64,000 nucleotides of DNA. It comes from Peronospora farinosa. Taxonomy: Eukaryota > Oomycota > Peronosporomycetes > Peronosporales > Peronosporaceae. A program made the position numbers and the translations under genes. How positions within the stretch are numbered: the first letter of the stretch is position 1; each line of letters starts with the position of its first letter. The notes under the pieces are model-generated. The model did not search any database and was not told the origin of the DNA. It saw only the letters and a program-made list of their open reading frames with translations. The stretch lies in contig CANTFK010000159.1 in NCBI GenBank assembly GCA_947646735.1, positions 62,001-126,000 of the forward strand, in the 5' to 3' direction. Positions 22,729 through 32,933 of the stretch are shown one piece after another.

Positions 22729-23364
22729 ACTATTGGCTCGGGCCTACTCTTGTGGTAATAATAAGTGATGGAATTACTAAGAGATAAAACGGGTCGATTA
22801 TGTTTTAGTGTGTACAAGAAGACCCGGCACACGTCACAGACTATATTCTAAAAACGGGTTTTCTAATTTAGAGATTTGAAAAGCCATTTTAATCTACGAA
22901 ACAGACGTACCGGTACTTCTTTACTCATCAGAAAAATTGTGTATTATGTCACGGAGACACACGCTATTTGTCAACGTTTTACCGGTATTAAACTTGGACG
23001 GTATTAAACATCAAAAAGTAATGTTAATCTGTCAATGCTGTAAATTGTATGTCTTCCAAATATTTGACTACCACTATGCAGCCTTCCTAAAACTCCAAAC
23101 TTTAGATTGTATCTCATGCACTTTACAACCCTCTTCTCACCGATTAAAACTTGTACTATCACGTTAATCTCTATTTACATCAATCAATCCTATATATTCC
23201 TAACAGCTAATTATTTCCCCAGAGTGAGTAAAATAGGCTGTTCATTCGCGTAAAACTTAGCTTTTCGTTCCTTAAAACAAGGTCTCTACTCTCCCTCAAG
23301 TCTCTCACTAGTGTACAACTCGACCTCTCAATTCGTCCGAGTCTCTCTCTTCCTATTCTTCTCC
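22729..23364. promoter_or_regulatory. Shared divergent promoter region
   Basis: 636 bp separate the start codons of the CCCH/WD40 gene (-) and the gamma-SNAP gene (+). No gene seen inside. A CT-rich tract (about 23280-23365) immediately precedes the gamma-SNAP start, as is common near oomycete transcription starts. Confidence 0.45.
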
Positions 23365-24903
23365 ATGTCGTCATTGCAACAGGCGAAATGCACGGAAGCA
23401 ATAGCGCAACTTAAACAAGCAGAAAAAGCATTAACTAAACGTTCATTCTTTCGTAATGCACCTGATTATCTCGCGGCAGCGCCATTGTTGGAAAAAGCAG
23501 GCGAACTCTTTCGACTCGGCGGTGATTTTGAAGCCAGTAAAGACGCTTTTGTACGCTGTGCCGACGCCCAAGAGCACAATCAGTCGCCATTTCGTGCTGC
23601 TCAAGCGTGGGAAAATGTAGCCAAGACGGCATTGCAGCAGTACAAGGCTGAACGTTCTGGTGTGAAGAGCGTTTATCAACGCACGACCGAAGCTCGGAAA
23701 GCTTATGAAAGAGCCAGTGGCCTTTACGTGGACATGGGGGAGCTTGGTAAAGCTGCTGATGCACTGATAAAAGGTGCACAGGTCTGTGAAAGTCACGGCT
23801 CAAAGACGGACGATGTCTTGCCACTTTATTGGCAGGCGTGTGACCTGTTGGAAGCACAGGACAAACCTCATTTTGCAGTCGAGACATTTCGTAAAACATT
23901 GAGTTTTCTAGTAAAACATGAGCATTACAGTGATGCATTCAAGCTATTGGATCGCATGACGGTACTCTATGAAGCCATGGATCAGAAACATAATGTGCAC
24001 AAGACCCATTTGAGCCAAGTGATACTCCACCTTGCATCAGGTGATGTACCTGCAGCAGACGCACTCTACTCCCGTTGCTTACAGGATGACTCGTTTCTAT
24101 CTTCGGACGATTGTGCGCTCGCAGAGGACTTGGTACGGGCGTTTAAGATGGGCAACGAAGAACTGCTGCAGGCTACGGTGCGCAAACCTGGCTTCATGGC
24201 GCTTGACAACCAGATTGGCCGGATATGCCGCAAATTGTCGGTGTATGGATCCGGGGATGCCGTTTCTTCACAGCCGAGGCGCCAACAGAGGCCAGCTTCC
24301 TCGACTGGAGGAAGCATGCACCAACAGCCGCAGTCAAAGCAACGCAACCCGTTCGCACCATCAGCACGCGCAGAACGTGCAACCCCTGCCGAACGCATAC
24401 CTTCTTTACGAGTGCCAGCTCCAACGCAAACATCTTTGCTAAACTCGGAATATGCGTCATCCGAGGCACCGACGGCATTAACCACTGATGCACATGACAG
24501 TGACTACGAAGCTGCATTGGCCGAGGCGTTTGGTGAAGTAGACGTTTCAAAGAAGAAAAAGAAACTCGCAACACCAACATCGGTCTCCAAGCCTCCGCAA
24601 CCTGCATCGCCGAAGTGCACCGGTTCATCTTTCAGTTTTTCACCAAACATGGCTCCCTCTCCGTCGCCTACCGCAGCACGTGCTAGCGCTCATGCGAATT
24701 ATGCGTTCGATGATCTCGAGTTTGCCATGGCGGATTCCGACTCGCTTGAATTTTCGTTGAGCGATTCGGCGGATACTGGCACCAGTGGCCACTCTGATTC
24801 ATTTGAAACAGCTACGATACCTGCTCCGAAGGCAGATGTACCAGTGGCGAAACCTGCACCCAAGGCAGCAGCTCCTGTGTACGACGAATTCGACCTCACA
24901 TAG
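23365..24903 (+). CDS. Gamma-SNAP (NSF attachment protein) with extended C terminus
   Basis: A 512-residue intronless protein; animal gamma-SNAP is about 312. The start at 23365 gives MSSLQQAKCTEAIAQLKQAE, whereas the longer frame adds a hydrophobic stretch from untranslated sequence. Residues 1 to about 300 are the helical TPR-like SNAP solenoid with FFRNAPDYLAAAPLLEKAGE, AAQAWENVAKTAL and AFKMGNEELLQATV. SNAPs recruit NSF to disassemble SNARE complexes after membrane fusion. The last about 200 residues are low-complexity, with Pro/Ser/Gln-rich parts, a KKKKK patch and acidic blocks, and are not part of the usual family. Confidence 0.85.
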   Translation: MSSLQQAKCTEAIAQLKQAEKALTKRSFFRNAPDYLAAAPLLEKAGELFRLGGDFEASKDAFVRCADAQEHNQSPFRAAQAWENVAKTALQQYKAERSGVKSVYQRTTEARKAYERASGLYVDMGELGKAADALIKGAQVCESHGSKTDDVLPLYWQACDLLEAQDKPHFAVETFRKTLSFLVKHEHYSDAFKLLDRMTVLYEAMDQKHNVHKTHLSQVILHLASGDVPAADALYSRCLQDDSFLSSDDCALAEDLVRAFKMGNEELLQATVRKPGFMALDNQIGRICRKLSVYGSGDAVSSQPRRQQRPASSTGGSMHQQPQSKQRNPFAPSARAERATPAERIPSLRVPAPTQTSLLNSEYASSEAPTALTTDAHDSDYEAALAEAFGEVDVSKKKKKLATPTSVSKPPQPASPKCTGSSFSFSPNMAPSPSPTAARASAHANYAFDDLEFAMADSDSLEFSLSDSADTGTSGHSDSFETATIPAPKADVPVAKPAPKAAAPVYDEFDLT

Positions 24904-24954
24904 GCTAAGCTTCATGCAAGAAAAGAAAGCGAAAGTGTCGACGCGAGACTCGTA

Positions 24955-25370
24955 TGACGTCGCTTGGATTCAAACCGGAATGGGGCATTGTCGTGCTTGC
25001 CTACTTGTTAACGCAGTTCCACATTTCATCTCCTTCTCTGTCACCCTCAGGATGGCCTTCTACATCGACTGAGCGTTTGTTCCTCGGCATGCACAGAAGG
25101 AAGACGCCGCAAGTGAAACGGGTTCGGCTTTGACGCATGCGCTACACCCGCCCACACTCTGCTTGGAGTCCCAAGACGTCCTTTATATCGGTGACCGACT
25201 CGGAGCTCGTGCACAGGGATAACGAAGAGGCAAAGGCTGCGGAGTACACTGGTAATGATCTAATGAATACATTCGCGCTTCGAATCACCATCGTCGTGCT
25301 GATAATTCTCGCCATCTAGTTTAGACGATCACTTCGCCGACATCTTTGTGTCTCATGTCTTCTAATGATC
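24955..25370 (+). pseudogene. Broken AAAP transporter fragment
   Basis: Two blocks match the intact transporters that lie on the other strand: LGFKPEWGIVVLAYLLTQFH near 24963 and a block from about 25165 with DSELVHRDNEEAKAAEYTG followed by LRITIVVLIILAI, then a stop and a frameshift. Between them comes a degenerate match to the AERLFLGMH region. Only the last third of the gene remains, in opposite orientation to the neighbouring intact copy and 50-60 bp after gamma-SNAP. Confidence 0.8.
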
Positions 25371-25542
25371 GGTGTTCGTCTGTCTATCTATCATCTTCTC
25401 CTTTCCGGCGTAGGATAAGGTCGCTGTGGGAGTCGTTCGCTCGGGCATTAGATGCTACATCTCCTACAAACCCATTTCAAGTGCAAGAAAGTTTGAAAAA
25501 CATTAGCGTTCATTTAGACGACGACTCGGACTAAGACGCTTT

Positions 25543-27051
25543 CTAAGCCTCGTGCACAGCCGTGTAGTTATAGTAGATGGTGTTCTCGAATTCTGCATCG
25601 CAGAACGGGTACTTGATATCGTCATTCGTGGACGAGAAGAGAGCCTTGCCATTGGTGTACGTGACGTAGCACCCGAGCATGAAGCAAACCACAATGACAA
25701 TACAAGCAGCAATCTTCTCGTAAGCAGGAATGCGTTCCCACGTCTTGATCAGGTAAAAGATGACTGGCAACAGGATGCAGTTTGTCGTGATGCACGAAGC
25801 GCCAATAAAGTCGGCAAATTCAGAGAAATGGTCCTTGAAGACAACGGCGAGAACGACCAGAATGGCGATGATGGAAATACGGAGAGCGACGTACTTGAGC
25901 ACATTGGAACCAGTGTATTCGGCAGCCTCTTCCTCTGCGTTGTCCTTATGCACACGCTCCGAGTCAGCTACCGACACGTAAGACGTTTTGGAGGGGCGGT
26001 TCGATTGGAGCAACAAGTCGTTGGTGTGGAAAGCATCCACCTGCTTGGCTTGCCCGTTGCCAGGGGTAGCGCTCTCTTCGAAGGCGAATCCGACCTCAAT
26101 GTCATCAGTCGTCCTCTTATGCATGCCCAGGAACAAACGCTCAGCGATGTAGAAGGCCGGGTTGAGGATGACAGAAAAGGCGATGGAAATGTGGAGCTGC
26201 ATGAACAAGTAGGCAAGCACGACAACGCCCCAGTTTGGTTTGAATCCAAGCGGTGTCAGACCAGTCTCACTGTTGGGGTAGATCGTGAAGAGCAGGTTGC
26301 CCGAGATCTGACAGCCTATTGCCGAGTAGGCAGTGCTTGCAAGGACTAAAAACAAGACTGACACAAAGCTGACAGTCACTCCGACCACACGAGGCATACG
26401 ACTTGGATCGCTGTGTTGACGCTGCAAGTCCGGAATGACGATACCGGCACCATAGGCGAGTGACAAGTTGCCGAATACACCGGCGACTTGAGAGAAATTG
26501 AGATCGGGGGCCGGTACGCCCGGGTGACCACCCATGCCGTGCATCACGACTGCAACACCAATTATGTCGGCCATGATTGTGCCTACGCAGCCAGCAAAGG
26601 CAGCACCCGACCCTTCCTTTAGCGTTGGAACTAGACATACCGGTAAGACCATGAGCGCCATGAGTATAGTCCATGTAGCCTGGGTGAAAGCATCACGGAA
26701 GAGACCGTAGAGTAATTGGCCGCCGAGAACCAAAAACACACATGGAAGGAGCAGACATGAGCCCATTTGTGAAATGACACACAACCAGCGGCCAGTCATG
26801 CCCATGCTCCATTCGCCGAGGTCTCCGAATGTCTTGACGGACTTGGGTGCCAGTAGCATCACTTTGGACATTGTAATGGACGAATAGATGTTGACAAAGG
26901 CCATAAAAGCCATGGCGACCACAGCGAGCACCGGACCAGCGCGAGCAAAGTTACCAGGCATACCAAGTGTACCAATGCCGTAGATACAGCAGAAGAGGTT
27001 AAAGGCAGACTTGCAATCCTCACCAGTGAGAAAGGGTCCTTTCGAGGGCAT
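25543..27051 (-). CDS. AAAP-family amino-acid transporter, copy 1
   Basis: A 502-residue protein with about eleven hydrophobic spans. It begins MPSKGPFLTGEDCKSAFNLF; this start matches the start of copy 2, although the frame stays open upstream to 27183. The hallmark of the Aa_trans/AAAP family is at residues about 20-40 (CIYGIGTLGMPGNFARAGP). A charged loop at about 350-400 separates the last spans. Members move amino acids with protons across the plasma or vacuolar membrane; the substrate cannot be told. Almost identical to the gene at 34952-36457 apart from the loop. Confidence 0.88.
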   Translation of the reverse strand: MPSKGPFLTGEDCKSAFNLFCCIYGIGTLGMPGNFARAGPVLAVVAMAFMAFVNIYSSITMSKVMLLAPKSVKTFGDLGEWSMGMTGRWLCVISQMGSCLLLPCVFLVLGGQLLYGLFRDAFTQATWTILMALMVLPVCLVPTLKEGSGAAFAGCVGTIMADIIGVAVVMHGMGGHPGVPAPDLNFSQVAGVFGNLSLAYGAGIVIPDLQRQHSDPSRMPRVVGVTVSFVSVLFLVLASTAYSAIGCQISGNLLFTIYPNSETGLTPLGFKPNWGVVVLAYLFMQLHISIAFSVILNPAFYIAERLFLGMHKRTTDDIEVGFAFEESATPGNGQAKQVDAFHTNDLLLQSNRPSKTSYVSVADSERVHKDNAEEEAAEYTGSNVLKYVALRISIIAILVVLAVVFKDHFSEFADFIGASCITTNCILLPVIFYLIKTWERIPAYEKIAACIVIVVCFMLGCYVTYTNGKALFSSTNDDIKYPFCDAEFENTIYYNYTAVHEA

Positions 27052-28730
27052 GGTAGATGACGTCTGATTCGTAATGATGAAGCGGATGGAGAAGGTAAAA
27101 TTGGAAATGAGCAAGACCAAACTCTTTGGCAAACGCAATTGAGACGTTGAAGGCAGTGCTGCTAAAAAATACGTGTCGAGCATTGCAGCACAAGTCGGTT
27201 CATGGATTGTGAGCTGCTCGAGTGCATAGACTCAAGGTCTTGGAAGCCGAAAGGCCAACGTCGAAAGTACTCTTGATTTGGTTTAAGTATTGGAGCTCAA
27301 ATCCTTGCTGCTTCGATCGTGCCTTTGTGGAACAAAGCACGAACATGCTGAAGCATACAGCGCAGGACGGTGGATACATGCAAGACTCGTTCTCGGTCAG
27401 ACTCTTGCTGTAAAAGTGTTTTTTTGGGGTGTTAATCACAAGAGGGGGGGAGGGTTAGACGATGATGCACTTATGCTTTGTTGTTGATGATGGCAGTGCT
27501 GATCCTGTACAGACCAGTGGAGACAGCCAAAGTTTACGCCACTGAAAGAAAAGCATCGTCGGACATGTCGGCAAGAAAGTGCACACAATTCACTGGACGT
27601 ACACTGGACAGGATGGCGGTTCTGCTGCTTTCGTTTCAAAAGGGCGGCGTCACGAACGTCGAGTCCAGCGGGATGCACCCGCAATGGCTACTGCGAGCCA
27701 AGCTGCTGAGACGGATGTGGCATATCAGCAACGGTGTTGCCCGGCTCCACTTCGACATCTTTTCATCAATCCTCTGTTTCCAAACCGATGGGTGGCATCG
27801 TGTCACATGAAGCTCAACATGGGGTGACGCGAAAGCCGGATCTCGATCTTAAGAGAAGACGTTGCTGTCTCATCCATCAATACGGCTACACACCATGTGT
27901 GTTCATCCATTGGCCACTTCGCGTCCGGATCTACACGAGCAATGCGAGGAGGTGCAGACTTTCGACGCATACATAATCGAGCGATCAGGTGGAATATGGG
28001 CAAGATAATTGAGGACGACAGTAAGAGCTGCACTGCACTTCGATGCTGAGACTGTGCTCAGACAGCAAACATTTGCGAGCAGCCGCTCCCCCTCTCAGGA
28101 AAAGATGCGACTGATCTAATACATCACCTGAATAATTGGATGTCTAGAAATTTGGTCAACTATTGTATCCGATGACGGTCACGCCTGACAGTATCGTAAA
28201 GAAAAAAGAGAAGCATCATTGAGCTGGCTAGCAATCAGCCGAATCTATTGTATTCGGAATGACAATCACGAATGCCTGCTCTTTAATGCCGGGAGAACAA
28301 AGCATAAGCTTTACATGGCCTTGATGATACACTTACTTCAATTGCAGTGATTGTTATGTCACGAGGTATCTACTGCTTTCAGGTACCTCCTCCCTTGTCC
28401 TAGCTTTCGAACGGTTGTCAACACCCGAGTCTTGTGAACACTGGGTAGCCTGCCTACCAGCAAAACAGCACAATAGCGAGCGACGACCGGACCAGCGTCT
28501 TTTTTTCGTGGCACGCCTCTTCAATGCATCACTGCCAATCTTACAAACAGAAATAGACAGCGACATGAGGGTGCTGAGAGAGAGGGCAGACGAGTAGTTA
28601 CATCCTGGTAGATTCGAGAGAGAGGCAGACAAGTATACTAAACCTGAAATGGTTGCAGGATGTCTGGCAGATCCTAAGCCTGGTTAGCAACGCCGGTTCC
28701 TCGTTCCGGTGGTAGTATAAGGCTTGTCAC
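27052..28730. other. Intergenic region, nothing firm
   Basis: Several short open frames on both strands (for example 27478-27810) overlap and show no domain. The first about 130 bp continue the transporter frame upstream and resemble the same region of copy 2, so the duplicated unit includes 5' flanking DNA. Confidence 0.4.
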
Positions 28731-28806
28731 GGGTTCATTGAATTTTCGTGTCGGTTCGTCAGCACTCTCGCTTCGAGACGACGCGAAGTTGCCTCATACC
28801 GGTCTA

Positions 28807-29218
28807 CTAAAATTCATGCACGCTGCCGGCGATGGTCACGTCCGCTTGCTGGAACGTCATGCGGTTGCGTTGCATCCACAAGCTGGTGTTGCAAACGCTG
28901 CTCAGGATGTGCCATATGCGTGTCCACACGGCGTTGTATGCGACCGCCACATCGGGGTGGTGCCGGGCAAAGGTGTTGCTGGACCACCGTTGATAGTCGT
29001 GGCGCGCGTCTGCTTGCACTGTTTGCTAAAAAGCTATGAAGCCGTCCAAGCTCCCATCGCTCTCCTGTCCAGTGGCTTCTGCCAGCAGACTTGTGCGCAC
29101 GGGCATGTCCAGCAATGGTGTTCCATTGTTTCTTGCACTGTGTAGGCCTGTATGAGGTGCGGGGGGGGGGGGCAGGAGTAGGTTCTTTCGCCCTCCACCC
29201 ATAGCTTAGTAGACCCAT
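28807..29218 (-). pseudogene. Probable LINE reverse-transcriptase C-terminal remnant
   Basis: The minus strand encodes WTRIWHILSSVCNTSLWMQR followed by NRMTF, which resembles the zf-RVT-like tail after the reverse transcriptase of oomycete LINE elements (helical, W/C/H-rich, ending in RNR.xF). The frame is broken on both sides and no RT core is present. Confidence 0.35.
29161..29172 (+). repeat. Poly-G run of 12
   Basis: Twelve consecutive G on the plus strand, beside the LINE-like remnant. The exact length is uncertain because homopolymers are error-prone. Confidence 0.8.
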
Positions 29219-29777
29219 GTCACGGTCTCCACTCGCTTACTTTCCGGTGAGAGAGCGAAGCAACTCTATGGCCAATCCTTTCATTTGCTCCCACCTGTCG
29301 TCACGGCTGAGTAGTTCAGACACTCACGATTTACTCTTTTGCTCTGTTCTGCTCTCTTGTGTGCACTTGTTTGAACGTCAAGCTATTGACAATGCGATCT
29401 GGCCCGGTCGGATTTCGTACCCGGCACCACTAATACAGGTTACTTTACTGCCATCTGAGCCATACTCGGCCCCGGACACCATCGCAACCATTCGTTTGCC
29501 ATCGCTTATCCACGTCCACGGTCGCTATATCAACATGTAAAGCGGACAAACGGAGGCAGGTCACTGTAAAAAAGTGCCAAATCGCACCGTCAACATGACG
29601 TCAACAGCATTGAGGTAACTAGTTGTACAACACCATTAGTATGAACACGACAAAGCGCTACTAGCATCACTACCACGGAGAACAAGTTCTCACTCAAGGT
29701 AGTATTACTTTTGTAGGACTACGATTAAACGGTAGTGTCGTATCGTGTGATCCTATCCAGTCAATCGTGAATAGTTC

Positions 29778-30035
29778 ATGTCGGGTCCCATCAAGAATGA
29801 CAAGAAGCGTAGCTTCACTATTGAGGAGAAACTCAAAGCAGTGGCGGTATGTAAATCGCAGTCTTTATGAGCTGCAGCTCGTCAGTTTAATGTCGATCGC
29901 AATTGCATCCGTGCGTGGCGAGACAAAGAGACGAAGTTGCTGGAAACGCATCCGAAGGCCAAACGTCTTTCAGGTGCTGGACGACGGTCGTCGTATGCTG
30001 CAATAGATAGTGAAAGTAGTCGAGCGATTGATAGC
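29778..30035 (+). pseudogene. Transposase-type helix-turn-helix in frame upstream of prephenate dehydratase
   Basis: From ATG 29778 the frame reads KRSFTIEEKLKAVAVC, a TGA at 29868-29870, then AAARQFNVDRNCIRAWRDKE. This is the Psq/Brinker-like DNA-binding helix-turn-helix found at the N terminus of CENP-B/pogo-related transposases in oomycetes. The frame then runs without another stop into the prephenate dehydratase coding sequence (same phase). Either a transposon end landed here, or an exapted fusion has since acquired a stop. Confidence 0.65.
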
Positions 30036-31073
30036 ATGAATGAGAATCAACAAGTAGATCAGAAGAAGAGACGTAGGATCGAACACGAAACGTTCAATTA
30101 CTTGCTCATTGGGTTTCAAGGAAAGGAAGGGGCTTTCTCCGAAGTAGCAGCAAAGATGGCGTTTGAAGAACTGCGAGCTGCTAATGCGCTGGCACACGAT
30201 GATTTCATGACAGTGGGGTTTTCACATACCAATCATGTGGTGGAGGCAATCGAGAGAGGGACAATGACGTTTGGTGTGCTACCAGTGGAGAATTCCATCT
30301 CGGGCACTTTCCACGGTATTCTAGACCGCCTCGTGGCCTCACACCTCAAAATTGTTGGTGAGGTAGCCTGTGTCCAGGAACTCTGTCTGTGTGTATTGCC
30401 AGGAGTAACTTGGAGCGAGATTGAGCAGCTATCGTCGCACCCGGCGGTGTTGGATCACTGCGAGAACTTCATCTGCGCCATGGAGCGCAAAAGCGGCAAG
30501 ATCATTAAACGCAACGCTGCGTGGGATAGTGCTGGTGCTTGTCACGACGTCAAACAGACGGAGAATTGCCATATAGCTGCCATTGCTAGTGAACAGGCTG
30601 CTCATGCACACGGGCTTGCTGTGCTGGAACGAGGTGTGGGAGATGAGCTCAATAGCGAAACACGCTACATGATTCTTGGACGAATGGATGCGTCACCACT
30701 GCCATTAGGCGCAGGATCAAGTCCACCAACAACAACCAAATCCAGCATTGTCGTGGCTGTGCCTAACGAACCCCAAGCGCTTTTCAAGATCGTCTCGGCT
30801 TTCGCGCTCCGCAACGTTATGATCGTCAAAATTGAGAGCCGCCCAGCCGCTACTGCCGGAAACCTCTTCACAGCGCAGACCACGCACTGGGACTACATTT
30901 TCTACATCGATTACATCACGAGCCAAGACTCAATCCAGGAGGCAAGACTACGCGAGAATCTAGAAGAGTTCGCGCTGTGGGTCAAAGACTTGGGCACGTA
31001 CTCGAGCAGCTGTGGCAAAACTAGCGTCGAACCTCCACGCTGGAAAAGCATACTGAATGCAATTGCGTGCTAA
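30036..31073 (+). CDS. Prephenate dehydratase (P-protein type) with ACT domain
   Basis: 345 residues from ATG 30036. It converts prephenate to phenylpyruvate (or arogenate to phenylalanine) in phenylalanine synthesis. The catalytic domain starts at GFQGKEGAFSEVAA and includes GVLPVENSISGTFHGILDRL and the TRYMILGR motif, in which the Thr is catalytic and the usual Phe is Tyr. The C-terminal ACT domain (about 240-330) has NEPQALFKIVSAFALRNV and KIESRP, the phenylalanine-sensing loop. The first about 20 residues are basic (KKRRRIEH). Whether it prefers prephenate or arogenate cannot be told. Confidence 0.9.
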   Translation: MNENQQVDQKKRRRIEHETFNYLLIGFQGKEGAFSEVAAKMAFEELRAANALAHDDFMTVGFSHTNHVVEAIERGTMTFGVLPVENSISGTFHGILDRLVASHLKIVGEVACVQELCLCVLPGVTWSEIEQLSSHPAVLDHCENFICAMERKSGKIIKRNAAWDSAGACHDVKQTENCHIAAIASEQAAHAHGLAVLERGVGDELNSETRYMILGRMDASPLPLGAGSSPPTTTKSSIVVAVPNEPQALFKIVSAFALRNVMIVKIESRPAATAGNLFTAQTTHWDYIFYIDYITSQDSIQEARLRENLEEFALWVKDLGTYSSSCGKTSVEPPRWKSILNAIAC

Positions 31074-31916
31074 TGCAGTCATGAAAGTCACAGACATAGC
31101 CATTTCTCTGTGGAGAGGGTGAAAAATGTCCGAGCATTTCTGTCATCGATAACGCATTGCGCGATGCAGTCATCGCAAAGTCTCCTGCTACTCTGAATGG
31201 TGGTTATGGGCTACGTATCTGCGGCAGACGACACTTTCGCAATCGTGAACACTGAAGCGCCATTCTACCGCTTCCATCTTGCGGTCTAAGTCGTGTGTAA
31301 ATGAATTCGTTATAGTGTGTGCAATGGCTGGCAAAGTCGTCATTCCGTCGTTGAATTCGAGGAGCTAAGGTTGATGTGGAAATGGTTGCGATGATAGAGA
31401 TGAGTGATCTCCGTGAGTATTTAGGTGGCGCTGAGCGATTTCAGCAGATGGAGAAGACTTTCGGGCATATGGGGACGGTGCAAAAGCACTGGACGGTCTT
31501 GCTTTCTCAATTGTAGACGATATGTTTAGTTGTTGTTGCATACCAAAGCCCTCTGCGTCACCCCAAATTTCTTGATCGGGAGTGAACACTTCGCCAAACC
31601 CCATTACTACAACACACTGCTACTGACGGAGAATCGGCTCCATGATCGTAATGACAGTGTAGTCCCCTACGCATGCTGGAGACCTAAACAATAACGACAG
31701 CTATAGCAGAGGCAGCAAACAGATTGCTTCATTTGATACTAAAGTTCTTGAAGAGATGTACAGACCACAAAGCTGAGCAATGGCTTGCAGTGTGTGGGGG
31801 GGTCAAACGTAAAGTGTGGCTGCTTTCTCGATTCGTCTTGTCTGGTTTTCTCAGGGGTTTACTGCATTTAGTAGTAAGCCCGAGAAAGGCTGACGCAGAT
31901 AAACCAACCAAGCAGT
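31074..31916. other. Intergenic region
   Basis: No convincing gene. A minus-strand open frame at 31365-31604 has no recognisable domain. Confidence 0.45.
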
Positions 31917-32348
31917 ATGCTCACCCCAAATACCCTTAGCCCCTTTCATCCTATCGCTACGCCGTCCAACAACCGTGAGCTAGCAACAGATAGGACAGAA
32001 GTACAATGGGCAACTGCACCAACTATGAGGCTCACCTACAACGCGTCCATTGTCATTTTGGCTTCAGAGGACACGAATGACACCGTTTCCACCTTAGACG
32101 TGTGCTTGCGCGCTGTCATTACAGCAGCAGAACGAATGGTGACTCTAGTGCGAGAGCCTCAAAGTATAGCTGTGGTTATTGCGTACGATGAGTGTCTCGA
32201 TATTATCACTGCAGCGGTGAATCAAATTGAGGAGACGGTACCACAAGGAGCTGCAAATGAACACGTTCTTCAAGTGTATCAAGCTATGCGCAGTATTTAC
32301 GAGTTGCTACGACCAAGTCCCTCTGTCCGTCGAGCTTTGCACTTCTAA
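31917..32348 (+). CDS. Small helical protein of unknown function
   Basis: 143 residues, or 107 if the start is the ATG at 32025. The part from residue 37 on is regular and helix-rich (LDVCLRAVITAAERMVTLV, DIITAAVNQIEETV), with no signal peptide or membrane span. It ends in a basic PSPSVRRALHF. The regular alternation of hydrophobic residues argues for real coding, but I know no family. Confidence 0.4.
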   Translation: MLTPNTLSPFHPIATPSNNRELATDRTEVQWATAPTMRLTYNASIVILASEDTNDTVSTLDVCLRAVITAAERMVTLVREPQSIAVVIAYDECLDIITAAVNQIEETVPQGAANEHVLQVYQAMRSIYELLRPSPSVRRALHF

Positions 32349-32933
32349 ACCATTCAACATTCAACACTGACATTAGACCGACGACGATGAAAAGATCTAT
32401 AGTATGATTAGCGTCAAGGAATAATGGATCATACTGTATGTCATATATATGACCTATTGATAAGAGGAATAGGAATAACAATAATGTAAGCCCACTATTT
32501 CTTCTTTGTCTCTTGGGTCAATTGTGCTCGTGAGTACAATATCACAATAATCAAGTTACAAAGCTGTCTTAAACCGTGCTTTTAGTACTTAATAGTACTC
32601 TTAATATGACTCATAACTACTCCTATTAAGTGGTGTTGACCGAATTTGTAACAAGGACGCCCACTTTTTCAGTGTATCTTGTTGTATACTTGTATGAAGC
32701 ATAGAGAAAAAGAACCTTTTTTGTCGGATAAGATTGTTGGATACTGTATACAGTTCTCTCTCTATTGTTTCTTATTGCCTTGTACAAAGTATACTTAATC
32801 CAATATATCCAGCGTTACTTTTACAAGATTACCAAAATAAGCCCCAACTTTAGTCAGCACCCCGCTCATGCCGCTCCCTCTTGTGGCCTTCTCATCTCCG
32901 TCTCTTTTTCGCTTTTTCTGCAGTCAATTAGCA
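32349..32933. other. AT-rich intergenic region
   Basis: AT-rich with no open frame of interest; it should hold the promoter of the bZIP gene at 32934. A CT-rich stretch (about 32880-32925) lies directly before the start codon. Confidence 0.5.

Noticed and set aside
25552..26349. 265-codon plus-strand open frame opposite transporter copy 1 (and its twin at 34961-35758)
   Set aside because: It is the antisense shadow of the transporter; it is kept in both copies only because the sense strand is.
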